From assembly GCF_022532105.1 (NCBI RefSeq), contig NZ_CP092832.1, forward strand, positions 1,455,001 to 1,519,000: a stretch of DNA of 64,000 bases, read 5' to 3'. Below, in pieces: positions 54,570-62,684 of this stretch (positions are counted from its first letter, which is position 1; every line of letters begins with the position of its first letter). The notes under the pieces are model-generated. The model was not told the DNA's origin and searched no databases. It saw only the letters and a list, made by a program, of their open reading frames with translations. This DNA is from Flavobacterium sp. HJ-32-4 (GTDB lineage: Bacteria; Bacteroidota; Bacteroidia; Flavobacteriales; Flavobacteriaceae). A program made the translations under genes and the position numbers.

Positions 54570-54598
54570 AAAATCCCGCTCAAAAGGCGGGATTTTTT
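54570..54598 (+). terminator. Bidirectional intrinsic terminator
   Basis: AAAATCCCGC (54570-54579) pairs with GCGGGATTTT (54587-54596), with T runs on both strands. It separates the giant repeat gene from the convergent hydroxylase gene. Confidence 0.85.
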
Positions 54599-56348
54599 AT
54601 GCGTTTTCTTTTTCAAGGATGAGGTCGAGGCCGTTCGCAATCAGGTGGGCCACTTCAGGGCGTCTTGTTTTCAGCCGCTCAAGTTGGTCGAGTACGGTGT
54701 GCAACATCGGATCCCGGCGCTCGTGCAGCAGTTCGGCGATTTCAACCGACAGCAACCAGTCGTTAGGATAGTGTTCGGAGACGTCATGGAAGATCGTTTC
54801 CAATGAGGCGTCACTTCTTCCTTCCCGGATATCGCGCACCATTTGGTAGCGTTTCTCCAACGCAGCGCGCTCTTCTGTTTTTCGGGCCTTGATGGTTTGG
54901 GTGGACGGAACGTGCGTGATGAGGTCGAAACTGCGCACATCGGCGGGGCCTGAGAAGGCCGAAACGACTTTCTTTCCGACCGCCATATCGTATATACCCC
55001 ACTCCGGACGGAATAAAACGGTGTCGCCGTGGGTAACCGTACAGTTTTTGAAGCTGATCAGGATGATTTCCCCCTGGAGGTTACGTGAACCGGTGATGAT
55101 CTCGCCGGTAACGGTGATGTCGCCTTCAAATTCCAGCGTGACACTTTCGGCTTCGTAGATGTCATACGCACGAAGGTCGCGTGGACTCATATCCTCGATT
55201 GCGAGGTTGATGCCTTTTAGTTTTCCGATGGGACTTCCGAAGCCCTCGCGGTGGTACTCGGTGCCATGACCCACGAGTTCTTTTTCCCGATAGGAGAGGG
55301 CTGTTTTGCCCGTTGTCTGCACATACACAGGCTTTCCTTCGTGTTCGATGACATTCGAGAAGATGCCTGATACCTGCAAACCAGTACTGAGTTCAATGGT
55401 GCCTAACGCCGCTGAATCGATGAGTTTTCGGATACCCGACAACCCGCCTGTGCGGAGCGCCATCGTATTGGCAAACTCCTCCAGCACGAGGCTGAGATGC
55501 GCAAAGTCGGGGGTTACATATAGCTGGGGTTGTGGTTTTGTAATGTCGAAGGATTGGTCGGCAGCTTCGATGCTGTAGGGCAGTTTTTTCACGGCATCCG
55601 TCATACACCAGGCACTTTCGCCAATAGACGAGAGGAGTCCGGCGCCGTAAATCTTCGGATGGTCGACCGTTCCGATCAGGCCATATTCGACCGTCCACCA
55701 GTGGAGGTTGCGGATGCGGGCCATTTCGGAAAGCGCACCCAGGTTATTTTGTAGGTCTTCCACCGCTTTCTCCGCTGCGTCGATTTCGGCTTGTGGCGTA
55801 TCTTCCGCTTCCTTCAAAATTGAGAGCAGTCGAATCGCCTCATACATGTCATAGTCCTTTTTAGAGGAAATGGCTTTCGAACCAATTTCCCCAAAACGGC
55901 GCAGGTATTCGGCGTATTCCGGATTGGCGATAATGGGTGCGTGCCCGGCGCCTTCGTGGATGATATCTGGTGCGGGTGTGTATTCGATGTGTTCTAATTG
56001 CCGGATGTCGGACGCGATGACGAGTACGTTATACGCCTGGAACTCCATGAAGGCATTCGGCGGAATGAATCCGTCGACGGCTACCGCTGCCCAGCCGATT
56101 TCTTTCAGGATCCGGTTCATGCCATACATGTTGGGGATGTTCTCGATTTCAAGCCCGGTTTTCCGGAGTCCGTCGAGATACGATTCATGTGCCACCTTCG
56201 ACAGGTAGTCGACGTTTTTGCGCATCACAAACCGCCATACGGCCTGGTTGATGGGCGTGTATTCGTCGTATTCCTGTGGTTTGATGAACTGCTTGAGGTG
56301 TTCCGGAAGCCGTTCGATCAGCGGATTGGTTTCGAAGGAGGCAGACAT
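54597..56348 (-). CDS. Aromatic amino acid hydroxylase (phenylalanine 4-monooxygenase-like)
   Basis: A 583-residue soluble enzyme. The iron-binding core is in the N-terminal half: PDIIHEGAGHAPII gives the two histidines and EYLRRFGEIGSKAI the glutamate of the 2-His-1-Glu facial triad. WWTVEYGLIG, GAGLLSSIGE and the LYVTPDFAHLSLVLEEFANTMA region also fit the pterin-dependent hydroxylase family. It is much longer than typical bacterial PhhA (about 260-300 residues). The extra C-terminal half (from about residue 310) has beta-rich and helical segments of unknown role, as in other Bacteroidota homologues. Expected reaction: tetrahydrobiopterin- and O2-dependent hydroxylation of phenylalanine, or another aromatic amino acid. 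A TATTTTTG box lies at 56371-56378. Confidence 0.88.
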   Translation of the reverse strand: MSASFETNPLIERLPEHLKQFIKPQEYDEYTPINQAVWRFVMRKNVDYLSKVAHESYLDGLRKTGLEIENIPNMYGMNRILKEIGWAAVAVDGFIPPNAFMEFQAYNVLVIASDIRQLEHIEYTPAPDIIHEGAGHAPIIANPEYAEYLRRFGEIGSKAISSKKDYDMYEAIRLLSILKEAEDTPQAEIDAAEKAVEDLQNNLGALSEMARIRNLHWWTVEYGLIGTVDHPKIYGAGLLSSIGESAWCMTDAVKKLPYSIEAADQSFDITKPQPQLYVTPDFAHLSLVLEEFANTMALRTGGLSGIRKLIDSAALGTIELSTGLQVSGIFSNVIEHEGKPVYVQTTGKTALSYREKELVGHGTEYHREGFGSPIGKLKGINLAIEDMSPRDLRAYDIYEAESVTLEFEGDITVTGEIITGSRNLQGEIILISFKNCTVTHGDTVLFRPEWGIYDMAVGKKVVSAFSGPADVRSFDLITHVPSTQTIKARKTEERAALEKRYQMVRDIREGRSDASLETIFHDVSEHYPNDWLLSVEIAELLHERRDPMLHTVLDQLERLKTRRPEVAHLIANGLDLILEKENA

Positions 56349-56370
56349 GTGTCGAATTTTGCGGTTTTGT

Positions 56371-56378
56371 CAAAAATA
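56371..56378 (-). promoter_or_regulatory. Candidate -7 box of the hydroxylase gene
   Basis: Reads TATTTTTG on the minus strand (TAnnTTTG), 23 nt before the start codon. No good -33 match is seen at 19 nt. Confidence 0.45.
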
Positions 56379-56467
56379 CGAAGAAATTCTGCGCGGATGA
56401 AGCCGTAGAGAAGCGGAAACGTGATAAAATAAAAAAACCGTGGGTGTACCACGGTTGTCGTCATTTG

Positions 56468-56998
56468 TTATTTTTTGGCTCCAGGCGGATACTGCTCGAG
56501 TATTTTTGCTACGAATTCCCGGATTTTCTCGTCTTTCTTTTCGGCATTTTTGGTCAGTTCACCCGTTCCCTCTCCCTGCCAGACGAGTTCCCGCTTTTTG
56601 GCATCAATGAGGTCGATGAAGAGCGTGCCTTCGGTGGAAGACGATACGGTTGTTTGATTGCCCCAAAACGGGCTCCATCCCCAACCCCATCCCCATCCCC
56701 ATCCGGCGTTGAAGTTGTTGACGTTGATCTGTTCACGCGACTTCGTGAAAATATTGACCAAAACGTCTGGCTTGTCACTTTTTGTAAATCCTTTTGCGAT
56801 CAGTCCTTCCTCAATTGCTTTCAGGATGCGTTTCTTATCGAGATCGGATATCTCGACCTTATCCACTCCCTGTTTGTAGAAGCCAAAGGTTTTGTATCCG
56901 GAATAATCGACCGATTTATCATAATCACTCGCCACCCGGACGGAGGTGCAGGAAACCAGCGCAAACGCGGCGATACATACAGCAGCTATCTTTTTCAT
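56468..56998 (-). CDS. DUF4136 domain-containing lipoprotein
   Basis: A 176-residue lipoprotein with signal sequence MKKIAAVCIAAFALVSC, Cys17 being the lipidated residue. The DUF4136 domain begins VRVASDYDKSVDYSGYKTFGFYKQG and ends with KNAEKKDEKIREFVAKILEQYPPG. The family is small, found in Gram-negative envelopes, and of unknown biochemical role. A short low-complexity segment of alternating glycine and tryptophan (NAGWGWGWGWGWSPFWG) lies near residues 98-114; its 6-bp coding repeat could vary in length by slippage. Monocistronic. Confidence 0.9.
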   Translation of the reverse strand: MKKIAAVCIAAFALVSCTSVRVASDYDKSVDYSGYKTFGFYKQGVDKVEISDLDKKRILKAIEEGLIAKGFTKSDKPDVLVNIFTKSREQINVNNFNAGWGWGWGWGWSPFWGNQTTVSSSTEGTLFIDLIDAKKRELVWQGEGTGELTKNAEKKDEKIREFVAKILEQYPPGAKK

Positions 56999-57078
56999 AT
57001 TCCTATCATTTAGGCCTTTGCGGCTGTATAAAGATACGGAAGAGGTGGGAGGGTTGCTTCTTAAAGTTTTGTAAAAGT

Positions 57079-57121
57079 GGTGGAGAGAGAGGAGAGAGGA
57101 GAGGGGAGAGTGGAGAGTGAA
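57079..57121. repeat. Purine-rich GAGAGGA-type repeat
   Basis: Degenerate GGAGAGA/GGAGAGT units of about 7 bp downstream of the four-helix-bundle gene. The complementary type (CTCTCAC/CTCTTCT) lies on the other side of that gene at 57617-57650. Confidence 0.7.
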
Positions 57122-57137
57122 AAGATGTATATTTTAG

Positions 57138-57497
57138 CTATTTCGATACCATCAGCGTATTTTTCAGTGCGAGGATGCGTCTTTGGAGCGTTGTCATTGA
57201 ATACCCTATGGTTTCACACGTCTGGTCATCTATGTAATTCAGGGCTGTGGCAAGCGCAAACTGAGCTTGCAATTCGTACAAGGATCCAAGGGAAATCGAA
57301 AGGAACCGGGAAAAATCAGGTTTGCTATGCCTGCCGTATCCCTCCGCAATGTTAGAAAGCACGGAAACCGAAGCCCGTCGCATCTGCGATACCAATCCGT
57401 ACTTCTCGGACGCGGGGAACAAGTCGGTTATCCTATAAACAGACACTGACAGAGCCAGTGCTTCCTTCCAGACGAACAGATGGGAAATGGGTTTCAT
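57138..57497 (-). CDS. Four-helix-bundle protein (S23/Avd-like family)
   Basis: A 119-residue helical protein: MKPISHLFVWKEALALSVSVYRITDLFPASEKYGLVSQMRRASVSVLSNIAEGYGRHSKPDFSRFLSISLGSLYELQAQFALA in outline, with the family landmarks VWKEAL, FPxxEKYGL, QMRRASVSVLSNIAEGYGR and LGSLYELQAQ. This family includes proteins encoded in 23S rRNA intervening sequences and the Avd accessory proteins of diversity-generating retroelements. Here there is no rRNA, reverse transcriptase or template repeat nearby, so it is a stand-alone member of unknown function, as is common in Bacteroidota. It is flanked by inverted purine/pyrimidine repeats and, upstream, by a strong inverted-repeat element, which suggests it may travel as a small unit. 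Confidence 0.9.
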   Translation of the reverse strand: MKPISHLFVWKEALALSVSVYRITDLFPASEKYGLVSQMRRASVSVLSNIAEGYGRHSKPDFSRFLSISLGSLYELQAQFALATALNYIDDQTCETIGYSMTTLQRRILALKNTLMVSK

Positions 57498-57533
57498 TTT
57501 TACAACAAAACTCCTTATTCCCGAGAGAAGTCA

Positions 57534-57597
57534 GTTACGGATTTTCTGCTTTTTTTTAGCAAAAAGGCAAAACGTTTTGCGGCAAATAAGCCGTAAC
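57534..57597. other. Structured inverted-repeat element beside the four-helix-bundle gene
   Basis: The outer arms GTTACGG (57534-57540) and CCGTAAC (57591-57597) are perfect reverse complements. The following inner bases (GGATTTTCTGC against GCAAATAAGCC) pair imperfectly. Inside is a perfect 14-bp palindrome GCAAAACGTTTTGC (57567-57580). It could be an element end, a replication/recombination site or an RNA hairpin. Confidence 0.6.
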
Positions 57598-57616
57598 CTT
57601 TTTACGTATGGTGATA

Positions 57617-57650
57617 CACCTCTCTCACCTCTCTTCTCACCCCTCTCCTC
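57617..57650. repeat. Pyrimidine-rich CTCTCAC-type repeat
   Basis: CTCTCTC, CTCTTCT and CTCTCCT units just downstream of the urocanate hydratase stop codon. They are the reverse-complement type of the array at 57079-57121. Confidence 0.7.
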
Positions 57651-59628
57651 AAAACAGCTCGTCCGCTACGCTATTCGGCAACGTCACCTTCAGCAACGGC
57701 TCGGCCTCCATGGCGCGTTTGATCGCAAAGACCGCACCTTCGTTACGGGCCCAGCTACGGCGTGAAATACCGTTGTTGACGTCCCAGAACAGCATGGATT
57801 TGAGTCGTCTTTCGGCGTCGGCGGTTCCGTCCAATAACATCCCGAAACCACCGTTGATGACTTCGCCCCAACCTACACCGCCTCCGTTGTGGATGCTGAC
57901 CCACGTCGCACCCCGGAAGCTGTCGCCGATCACATTTTGGATGGCCATATCGGCCGTAAAACGGGAGCCGTCATAGATGTTCGACGTTTCACGGTAAGGC
58001 GAGTCGGTGCCCGAGACATCATGGTGGTCACGACCCAGTACCACGGGCCCGATGGCGCCAGAGGCAATGGCATCGTTAAAGGCTTGTGCGATGCGCATCC
58101 GTCCTTCCGCATCCGCATAGAGGATGCGTGCTTTCGACCCTACGACAAGGTCATTGGCCTTGGCTCCTTTGATCCAGCGGATGTTGTCTTCCATCTGCAA
58201 ACGGATTTCATCGGGCGCCGTTTGTGCCATTTCCTCCAGGACCTGGCGGGCAATGGCATCCGTTTGGTCGAGATCTTCCTGTTTTCCGGAGGTACAAACC
58301 CATCGGAACGGTCCGAATCCGTAATCGAAACACATAGGTCCCATGATATCCTGCACATAGCTCGGATAGCGGAAATCGATGTGGTTTTCGGCCATAATAT
58401 CGGCACCAGCCCTTGAGCATTCCAGCAGGAAGGCGTTTCCATAATCAAAGAAATAAGTGCCTTTTGCCGTGTGATGGTTCACGGCAGCCGCATGTCGTCG
58501 GAGGCTTTCCTGCACTTTCACACGAAATGCAGCCGGATCTTCCGCCATCATCCGGTTGGATTCCTCAAATGTGAGTCCGGCAGGGTAATAACCACCGGCC
58601 CACGGATTGTGGAGGGAGGTCTGGTCAGAACCCAGGTCTATATGTAATCCTTCCGCATCGAAGCGCTCCCAAATGTCCACCACGTTCCCGAGATACGCGA
58701 GCGAAACGGTTTCCTTTGCGGCCTGTGCGGCCCGAACGCGGGATACGAGTCCGTCAAGCTCTTCCCATACTTCATCAATCCATTTCTGGGAGTGGCGGAT
58801 ATGGGTAATTTTCGGATTGACTTCCGCGCAGACCGTGATACAGCCCGCGATATTGCCCGCTTTCGGCTGCGCACCGCTCATACCTCCGAGTCCGGAGGTT
58901 ACGAACAAGGACCCCTCGGGTGATTTCCCGATTTTGCGGAAGCCATTCAATACGGTGATGGTGGTGCCGTGGACGATGCCTTGCGGACCGATATACATGT
59001 AGCTACCGGCCGTCATTTGTCCGTATTGCGTTACGCCCAGCGCATTGAAGCGTTCCCAATCGTCGGGTTTGGAATAGTTCGGGATCATCATACCGTTGGT
59101 CACGACGACCCGCGGCGCGTCTTTATGCGACGGAAAAAGGCCCATCGGATGCCCCGAATACATGACCAGCGTTTGCTCGTCTGTCATTTCGGAGAGGTAG
59201 CGCATGGTAAGCAGGTATTGCGCCCAGTTTTGGAACACGCCTCCATTGCCTCCATAGGTGATGAGTTCATGCGGGTGTTGGGCGACGGCATAGTCGAGGT
59301 TGTTTTGGATCATGAGCATGATGGCGCGCGCCTGCACGCTGTTTCCCGGATACTCATCAATGGGGCGGGCATACATGCGATAGTCGGGTCTGAGGCGGTA
59401 CATGTAGATACGCCCATACGTTTCGAGTTCGGCCCTGAATTCCTGCAATAACGTCGCATGGTGCTTGGGGTCAAAATACCGCAAGGCATTCCGGAGTGCC
59501 AGTTTTTTTTCTTCCCCGCTTAGGATTTCCTTGCGTTTCGGGGCGTGGTTGATCGAGGGGTCATACGGTTTTGGTGCCGGAAGGGTAGCGGGAATACCCT
59601 GGCGTATCAGCTCCTTGAAATTATCCAT
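57649..59628 (-). CDS. hutU: Urocanate hydratase
   Basis: A 659-residue enzyme of histidine degradation. It converts urocanate to imidazolonepropionate using tightly bound NAD+. Family landmarks: ITYGGNGGVFQNWAQY near residue 140, TLVMYSGHPMGLFPSHKDAPRVVVTNGMMIP, YGQMTAGSYMYIGPQGIVHGT (NAD/substrate region), SGLGGMSGAQPKA and DQTSLHNPWAGGYYP. It is about 100 residues longer than the proteobacterial enzyme, the usual Bacteroidota long form. The ATG at 59628 (MDNFKELIRQGIP) is preferred over an upstream Met at 59685, which would sit deep inside the preceding gene. The remaining hut genes are not in the window. It overlaps the DUF5522 stop by 8 bp. Confidence 0.93.
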   Translation of the reverse strand: MDNFKELIRQGIPATLPAPKPYDPSINHAPKRKEILSGEEKKLALRNALRYFDPKHHATLLQEFRAELETYGRIYMYRLRPDYRMYARPIDEYPGNSVQARAIMLMIQNNLDYAVAQHPHELITYGGNGGVFQNWAQYLLTMRYLSEMTDEQTLVMYSGHPMGLFPSHKDAPRVVVTNGMMIPNYSKPDDWERFNALGVTQYGQMTAGSYMYIGPQGIVHGTTITVLNGFRKIGKSPEGSLFVTSGLGGMSGAQPKAGNIAGCITVCAEVNPKITHIRHSQKWIDEVWEELDGLVSRVRAAQAAKETVSLAYLGNVVDIWERFDAEGLHIDLGSDQTSLHNPWAGGYYPAGLTFEESNRMMAEDPAAFRVKVQESLRRHAAAVNHHTAKGTYFFDYGNAFLLECSRAGADIMAENHIDFRYPSYVQDIMGPMCFDYGFGPFRWVCTSGKQEDLDQTDAIARQVLEEMAQTAPDEIRLQMEDNIRWIKGAKANDLVVGSKARILYADAEGRMRIAQAFNDAIASGAIGPVVLGRDHHDVSGTDSPYRETSNIYDGSRFTADMAIQNVIGDSFRGATWVSIHNGGGVGWGEVINGGFGMLLDGTADAERRLKSMLFWDVNNGISRRSWARNEGAVFAIKRAMEAEPLLKVTLPNSVADELF

Positions 59629-59824
59629 TTTTCGGTGTATTGGAAGGTGTTTTCCGGTTGGTTCCGGTGTTTTTATCAAAGCCATATGGACAGTGGCGGC
59701 AGCCGCTTTTGCAGCAATAGCCGCGGGCCAGATGGTATTTTTCGGTGAAGCAACGATAGCCCTCAGGAGTGAGGTAGAAGTCTTCTCCTTCGATTAATGC
59801 AGGTTTTGGGCTGTTCTCGTTCAT
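59621..59824 (-). CDS. DUF5522 cysteine-rich small protein
   Basis: A 67-residue protein (start ATG at 59824; four earlier codons are possible). The signature is FYLTPEGYRCFTEKYHLARGYCCKSGCRHCPYGF, where four cysteines and a histidine in CCxSGCRHC could bind a metal. DUF5522 proteins are conserved in Bacteroidota and function is unknown. The last 8 bp overlap the start of urocanate hydratase, so translation of the two is likely coupled. Whether the product is involved in histidine breakdown is not known. Confidence 0.85.
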   Translation of the reverse strand: MNENSPKPALIEGEDFYLTPEGYRCFTEKYHLARGYCCKSGCRHCPYGFDKNTGTNRKTPSNTPKNG

Positions 59825-59833
59825 TTCTGGACT

Positions 59834-59864
59834 CAAAAATACGGTTTAATTGGATAATGCTCAA
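59834..59864 (-). promoter_or_regulatory. Candidate promoter of DUF5522-hutU
   Basis: On the minus strand TTGA (59864-59861, -33-like) is followed after 19 nt by TATTTTTG (59841-59834), matching TAnnTTTG, 9 nt before the ATG at 59824. Confidence 0.5.
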
Positions 59865-59960
59865 TTTTCATGTGTGTCCGCTGAAAATATGCCTCAAATG
59901 AATCCTTGATGTAAATCTATGATGTGGAATTAGTATTTTTATCCCACTAACCAATCTGTA

Positions 59961-60674
59961 ATGAAACCGCAACCGCACCTTTTGATCATCGATGACGATG
60001 ACATGCACCTCGCCATGCTCGAAGAGAAGTTGGAAGCGCTGGGGTTCAAAAACATCATTAAAGCACAGGGTTATGATAATGCTGTTAAGGCATGGACGGA
60101 TACCGACCCGGATATCGTTTTGATCGACTACTATCTCGACAAAGGGAAGACGGGATTGGATTTTGTGGAAGAGTACCTGCTGAATGCCAATGTACCCGTC
60201 ATCATTCTGTCTACTTTTTATAATGATACGGTCTTCGACCAAATTATGAAAGTAAAGCCGATGGAGTTTCTTTCAAAAGGGTGTAGTGGGTTCGAGTTGC
60301 GTAAAGCAATTGATTTGGTGACAGCCAAATATGAAGCGGATGTACAGCAGAATGCCGTCAAGGATTTTTTCTTTATAAAAGTGGGGCGGCTGATTCGAAA
60401 AGTAGAAGTCGAAAAGATTGAGATTATTCAGGTCGACGGAAAGTATCTTAATGTTTGGTTCGACGGACGCCAATTCCCTTTTCGCTCAACCCTTCATCAG
60501 TTTGTCCGGAAACTACCCCCTCATTTTGCGCAGGTACATCAGTCGTATGTGGTGAACATGAAGTTTATTGATGCGATTGATCTGGAAGAGAATGTCATCT
60601 ACCTGAAATCGACGAAAGCATATATCAGCCGTTCCTTCCGCAAATCGTTCCTTGATCGGTACTACCATTTATAA
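59961..60674 (+). CDS. LytTR family response regulator
   Basis: A 237-residue two-component regulator. The receiver domain at about residues 5-120 has acidic pocket IIDDDD, phospho-acceptor Asp56 in VLIDYYLD, Ser/Thr in VIILSTFYND and Lys in FLSKG. The LytTR DNA-binding domain at about 140-235 includes FFIKVGRLIRKVEVEKIEIIQVDGKYLNVWFDGRQFPFRSTLHQFVRKLPPHFAQVHQSYVVNMKFIDAI, the classical beta-fold that reads direct repeats. It lies 96 bp upstream of a sensor kinase on the same strand, presumably its partner. A close neighbour target gene could be the secreted protein at 63404. Confidence 0.93.
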   Translation: MKPQPHLLIIDDDDMHLAMLEEKLEALGFKNIIKAQGYDNAVKAWTDTDPDIVLIDYYLDKGKTGLDFVEEYLLNANVPVIILSTFYNDTVFDQIMKVKPMEFLSKGCSGFELRKAIDLVTAKYEADVQQNAVKDFFFIKVGRLIRKVEVEKIEIIQVDGKYLNVWFDGRQFPFRSTLHQFVRKLPPHFAQVHQSYVVNMKFIDAIDLEENVIYLKSTKAYISRSFRKSFLDRYYHL

Positions 60675-60770
60675 GCGTTACGATTCCTTTATCGCCATCC
60701 AAAAAGGAGGTAACAAAAGGCGATTAGCATAAATTTGTAAGGTAAATTGTAAATTTTAGGTTGCTGTAAA

Positions 60771-62684
60771 ATGGGCAAGTACCTTTCAAAATCTCGTAAC
60801 CATCGGTCTAAGCTGCTTATTTGTTGGGCAGTAACTATCATGTTCCCGATTTTTTTTGCCTGCTCTCCAAACGCAGGGGAAACGCATGAGGCGCGCCGTC
60901 TTTCTGCGTCCGACTTCCACCGCAACCATAGTTATGATGAGATGCTCAAGGCGCGGCAGCGTTACGGTTTGGGGCATCCGGTTGCCCTTCGTGTGATGAT
61001 GTCACATTTACTGTACGAGTCCTCTCAAGAATCATATTCCACTCGTGACACCCTGAATTTGATTGACCGGCTTACCCGACGAAGCCACGATTCGATTTTT
61101 CGGTCGGTGTACCACATCCTTGAAGCGCGGTACCAAAATAAGTACAACCGCCACCTGTGCTACTTACATGCCACCAAGGCAAGGGATTTCTTCGAGGCCA
61201 CCCAGGATACGTTTGGTATGGTCGACGCGTATAAAATTTTGGCGCACCGTTCCGGCACCACAACGGATGATGGGGGCATCAGTGCGTCCGATCTAAAGCG
61301 TTACGAGAAGCGGCTCACCGATTTGGTTCGGTCGTCTTCACACATCGAACACCGTCAATATTATTTGCAAAGCTTGTTGATAAGCGATCCCAGGCTGATT
61401 AAAAAACAGGACATTCGTTACTTTGAAGGCATCTACCGGCAATTGGAGGCGCTGCGGCCAGACTCAATCCTATTATGGACGGGCAGGCAGAATCTGATGA
61501 TGGACTATTATTATAAAGGAATGCGTGTTCAGTCTGATTCGATGATGCGCGTGTGTGTCGCCACCGCACCAATGAGAAGGAGGAGCCGCGCCCTCCTTGA
61601 TTCGAGTTATGCCAGTCAAATCACTACTCCGGACCAACAGATTGCCGTTTACCTGAAGGCATTGGCAGCGTACGAGCGAACTCGTATCCACGACAATCAG
61701 TTGTTGTTCGATATTTACGATTGTATGGCAGATGCATTCCGAAGAAAAAACGATTTCAGGAATGCGTTGGACTATACGGTTCTGAAAGACAGTGTAGAGG
61801 CTGCAGAGGCCTTGAGCCAAAAGGAGGTAGCGGTGCAAACCTTGGAATCTCGCTACAAAGTAAAACAGAAAGATGCGGAACTTCTTCAAAAGGAAAAAGA
61901 ACGGCGCAAGTTTTATTACCTGTTTCTTATTGGGGCCCTTGTTGCGGTAATTACCACGGCACTAGGATACTACAATTACGTAACGCGCCGGAAATTGCAG
62001 GCGCTGAATCAGCAACAGGAAGACGTGAAACGCGTGATTTCACACGATTTGTTGTCTCCGTTAAGCGCACTGGAGATGTTAAATTCGCGAATGGAAAAGA
62101 GCCTTCCTGACGACGGTTCCATAAGCGAAGGGCTTAGGAGGCAACGGCTCTACCTTCATCATATACAGGGGCTTTGCCACAATTTGGTAGGCTGGCTATG
62201 GCATGACAGGTCTGACGCCCGCCAGGAAATGGCGCTTGAGGAAGTGGTCAAAGGAGTGCTCATAGAACTCGAAGCTTTCTTCGTCTCCTATGACACGAAA
62301 GTGGGCTATGAATTGTCTGGGCCAGCCTCGGAACTACAACTTTCAGATCCGAATGCATTCCGAACGATAGTGCGAAATCTGCTCACAAATTCAGTTCGGC
62401 ATGGAAAAGCTCATGTCATAAAGATGTCGATAGACACCTCACCAAAATATCTGATATTCCAGATTTTGGACGACGGGACCGTTATTGACGCTGAACTGGC
62501 GAAGAGGTTAGCGGATTTCCTCAATGGGCAAGCCGACCAGCGAAATATTTCTGGTCTTGGCCTTTATTTGGCAGGCCGCTTTTTAAAACGCCTCCGAGGT
62601 CATTATGAAGTGGTGCCCGCCAGGGAATACGGCTTTAGTAATAGCCACAATTTACGATTTCCTCTCAACCGCTCCAAAATATAA
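60771..62684 (+). CDS. Membrane sensor histidine kinase (HisKA type), partner of the LytTR regulator
   Basis: A 637-residue kinase. An N-terminal hydrophobic segment with a possible lipobox (VTIMFPIFFACSPN) is followed by a helical, TPR-like sensor at about residues 40-350. A transmembrane helix lies near 380-400 (FYYLFLIGALVAVITTALGYY). The HisKA motif VKRVISHDLLSPLSAL has His425. The ATPase domain has N box RNLLTNSVRHG, a weak G1 (DDGTVID) and G2 (ISGLGLYLAGRFLKR). The G1 motif lacks the usual second glycine (DxGxG), so kinase activity may be altered. Its sensor region differs from the three TPR kinases at 40-47 kb, and its catalytic class (HisKA, not HisKA_3) fits pairing with the LytTR regulator upstream. 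Confidence 0.88.
   Translation: MGKYLSKSRNHRSKLLICWAVTIMFPIFFACSPNAGETHEARRLSASDFHRNHSYDEMLKARQRYGLGHPVALRVMMSHLLYESSQESYSTRDTLNLIDRLTRRSHDSIFRSVYHILEARYQNKYNRHLCYLHATKARDFFEATQDTFGMVDAYKILAHRSGTTTDDGGISASDLKRYEKRLTDLVRSSSHIEHRQYYLQSLLISDPRLIKKQDIRYFEGIYRQLEALRPDSILLWTGRQNLMMDYYYKGMRVQSDSMMRVCVATAPMRRRSRALLDSSYASQITTPDQQIAVYLKALAAYERTRIHDNQLLFDIYDCMADAFRRKNDFRNALDYTVLKDSVEAAEALSQKEVAVQTLESRYKVKQKDAELLQKEKERRKFYYLFLIGALVAVITTALGYYNYVTRRKLQALNQQQEDVKRVISHDLLSPLSALEMLNSRMEKSLPDDGSISEGLRRQRLYLHHIQGLCHNLVGWLWHDRSDARQEMALEEVVKGVLIELEAFFVSYDTKVGYELSGPASELQLSDPNAFRTIVRNLLTNSVRHGKAHVIKMSIDTSPKYLIFQILDDGTVIDAELAKRLADFLNGQADQRNISGLGLYLAGRFLKRLRGHYEVVPAREYGFSNSHNLRFPLNRSKI

Noticed and set aside
56371..56378. 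AAAATACG-like half site near the hydroxylase gene (also at 33044 and 59834) as a further regulon operator
   Set aside because: There is no matching right arm at the 8-bp spacing. On the minus strand these read as ordinary TATTTTTG -7 boxes next to start codons.
57138..57497. Four-helix-bundle gene as a 23S rRNA intervening sequence or part of a diversity-generating retroelement
   Set aside because: No rRNA, reverse transcriptase or template/variable repeat pair was found around it.
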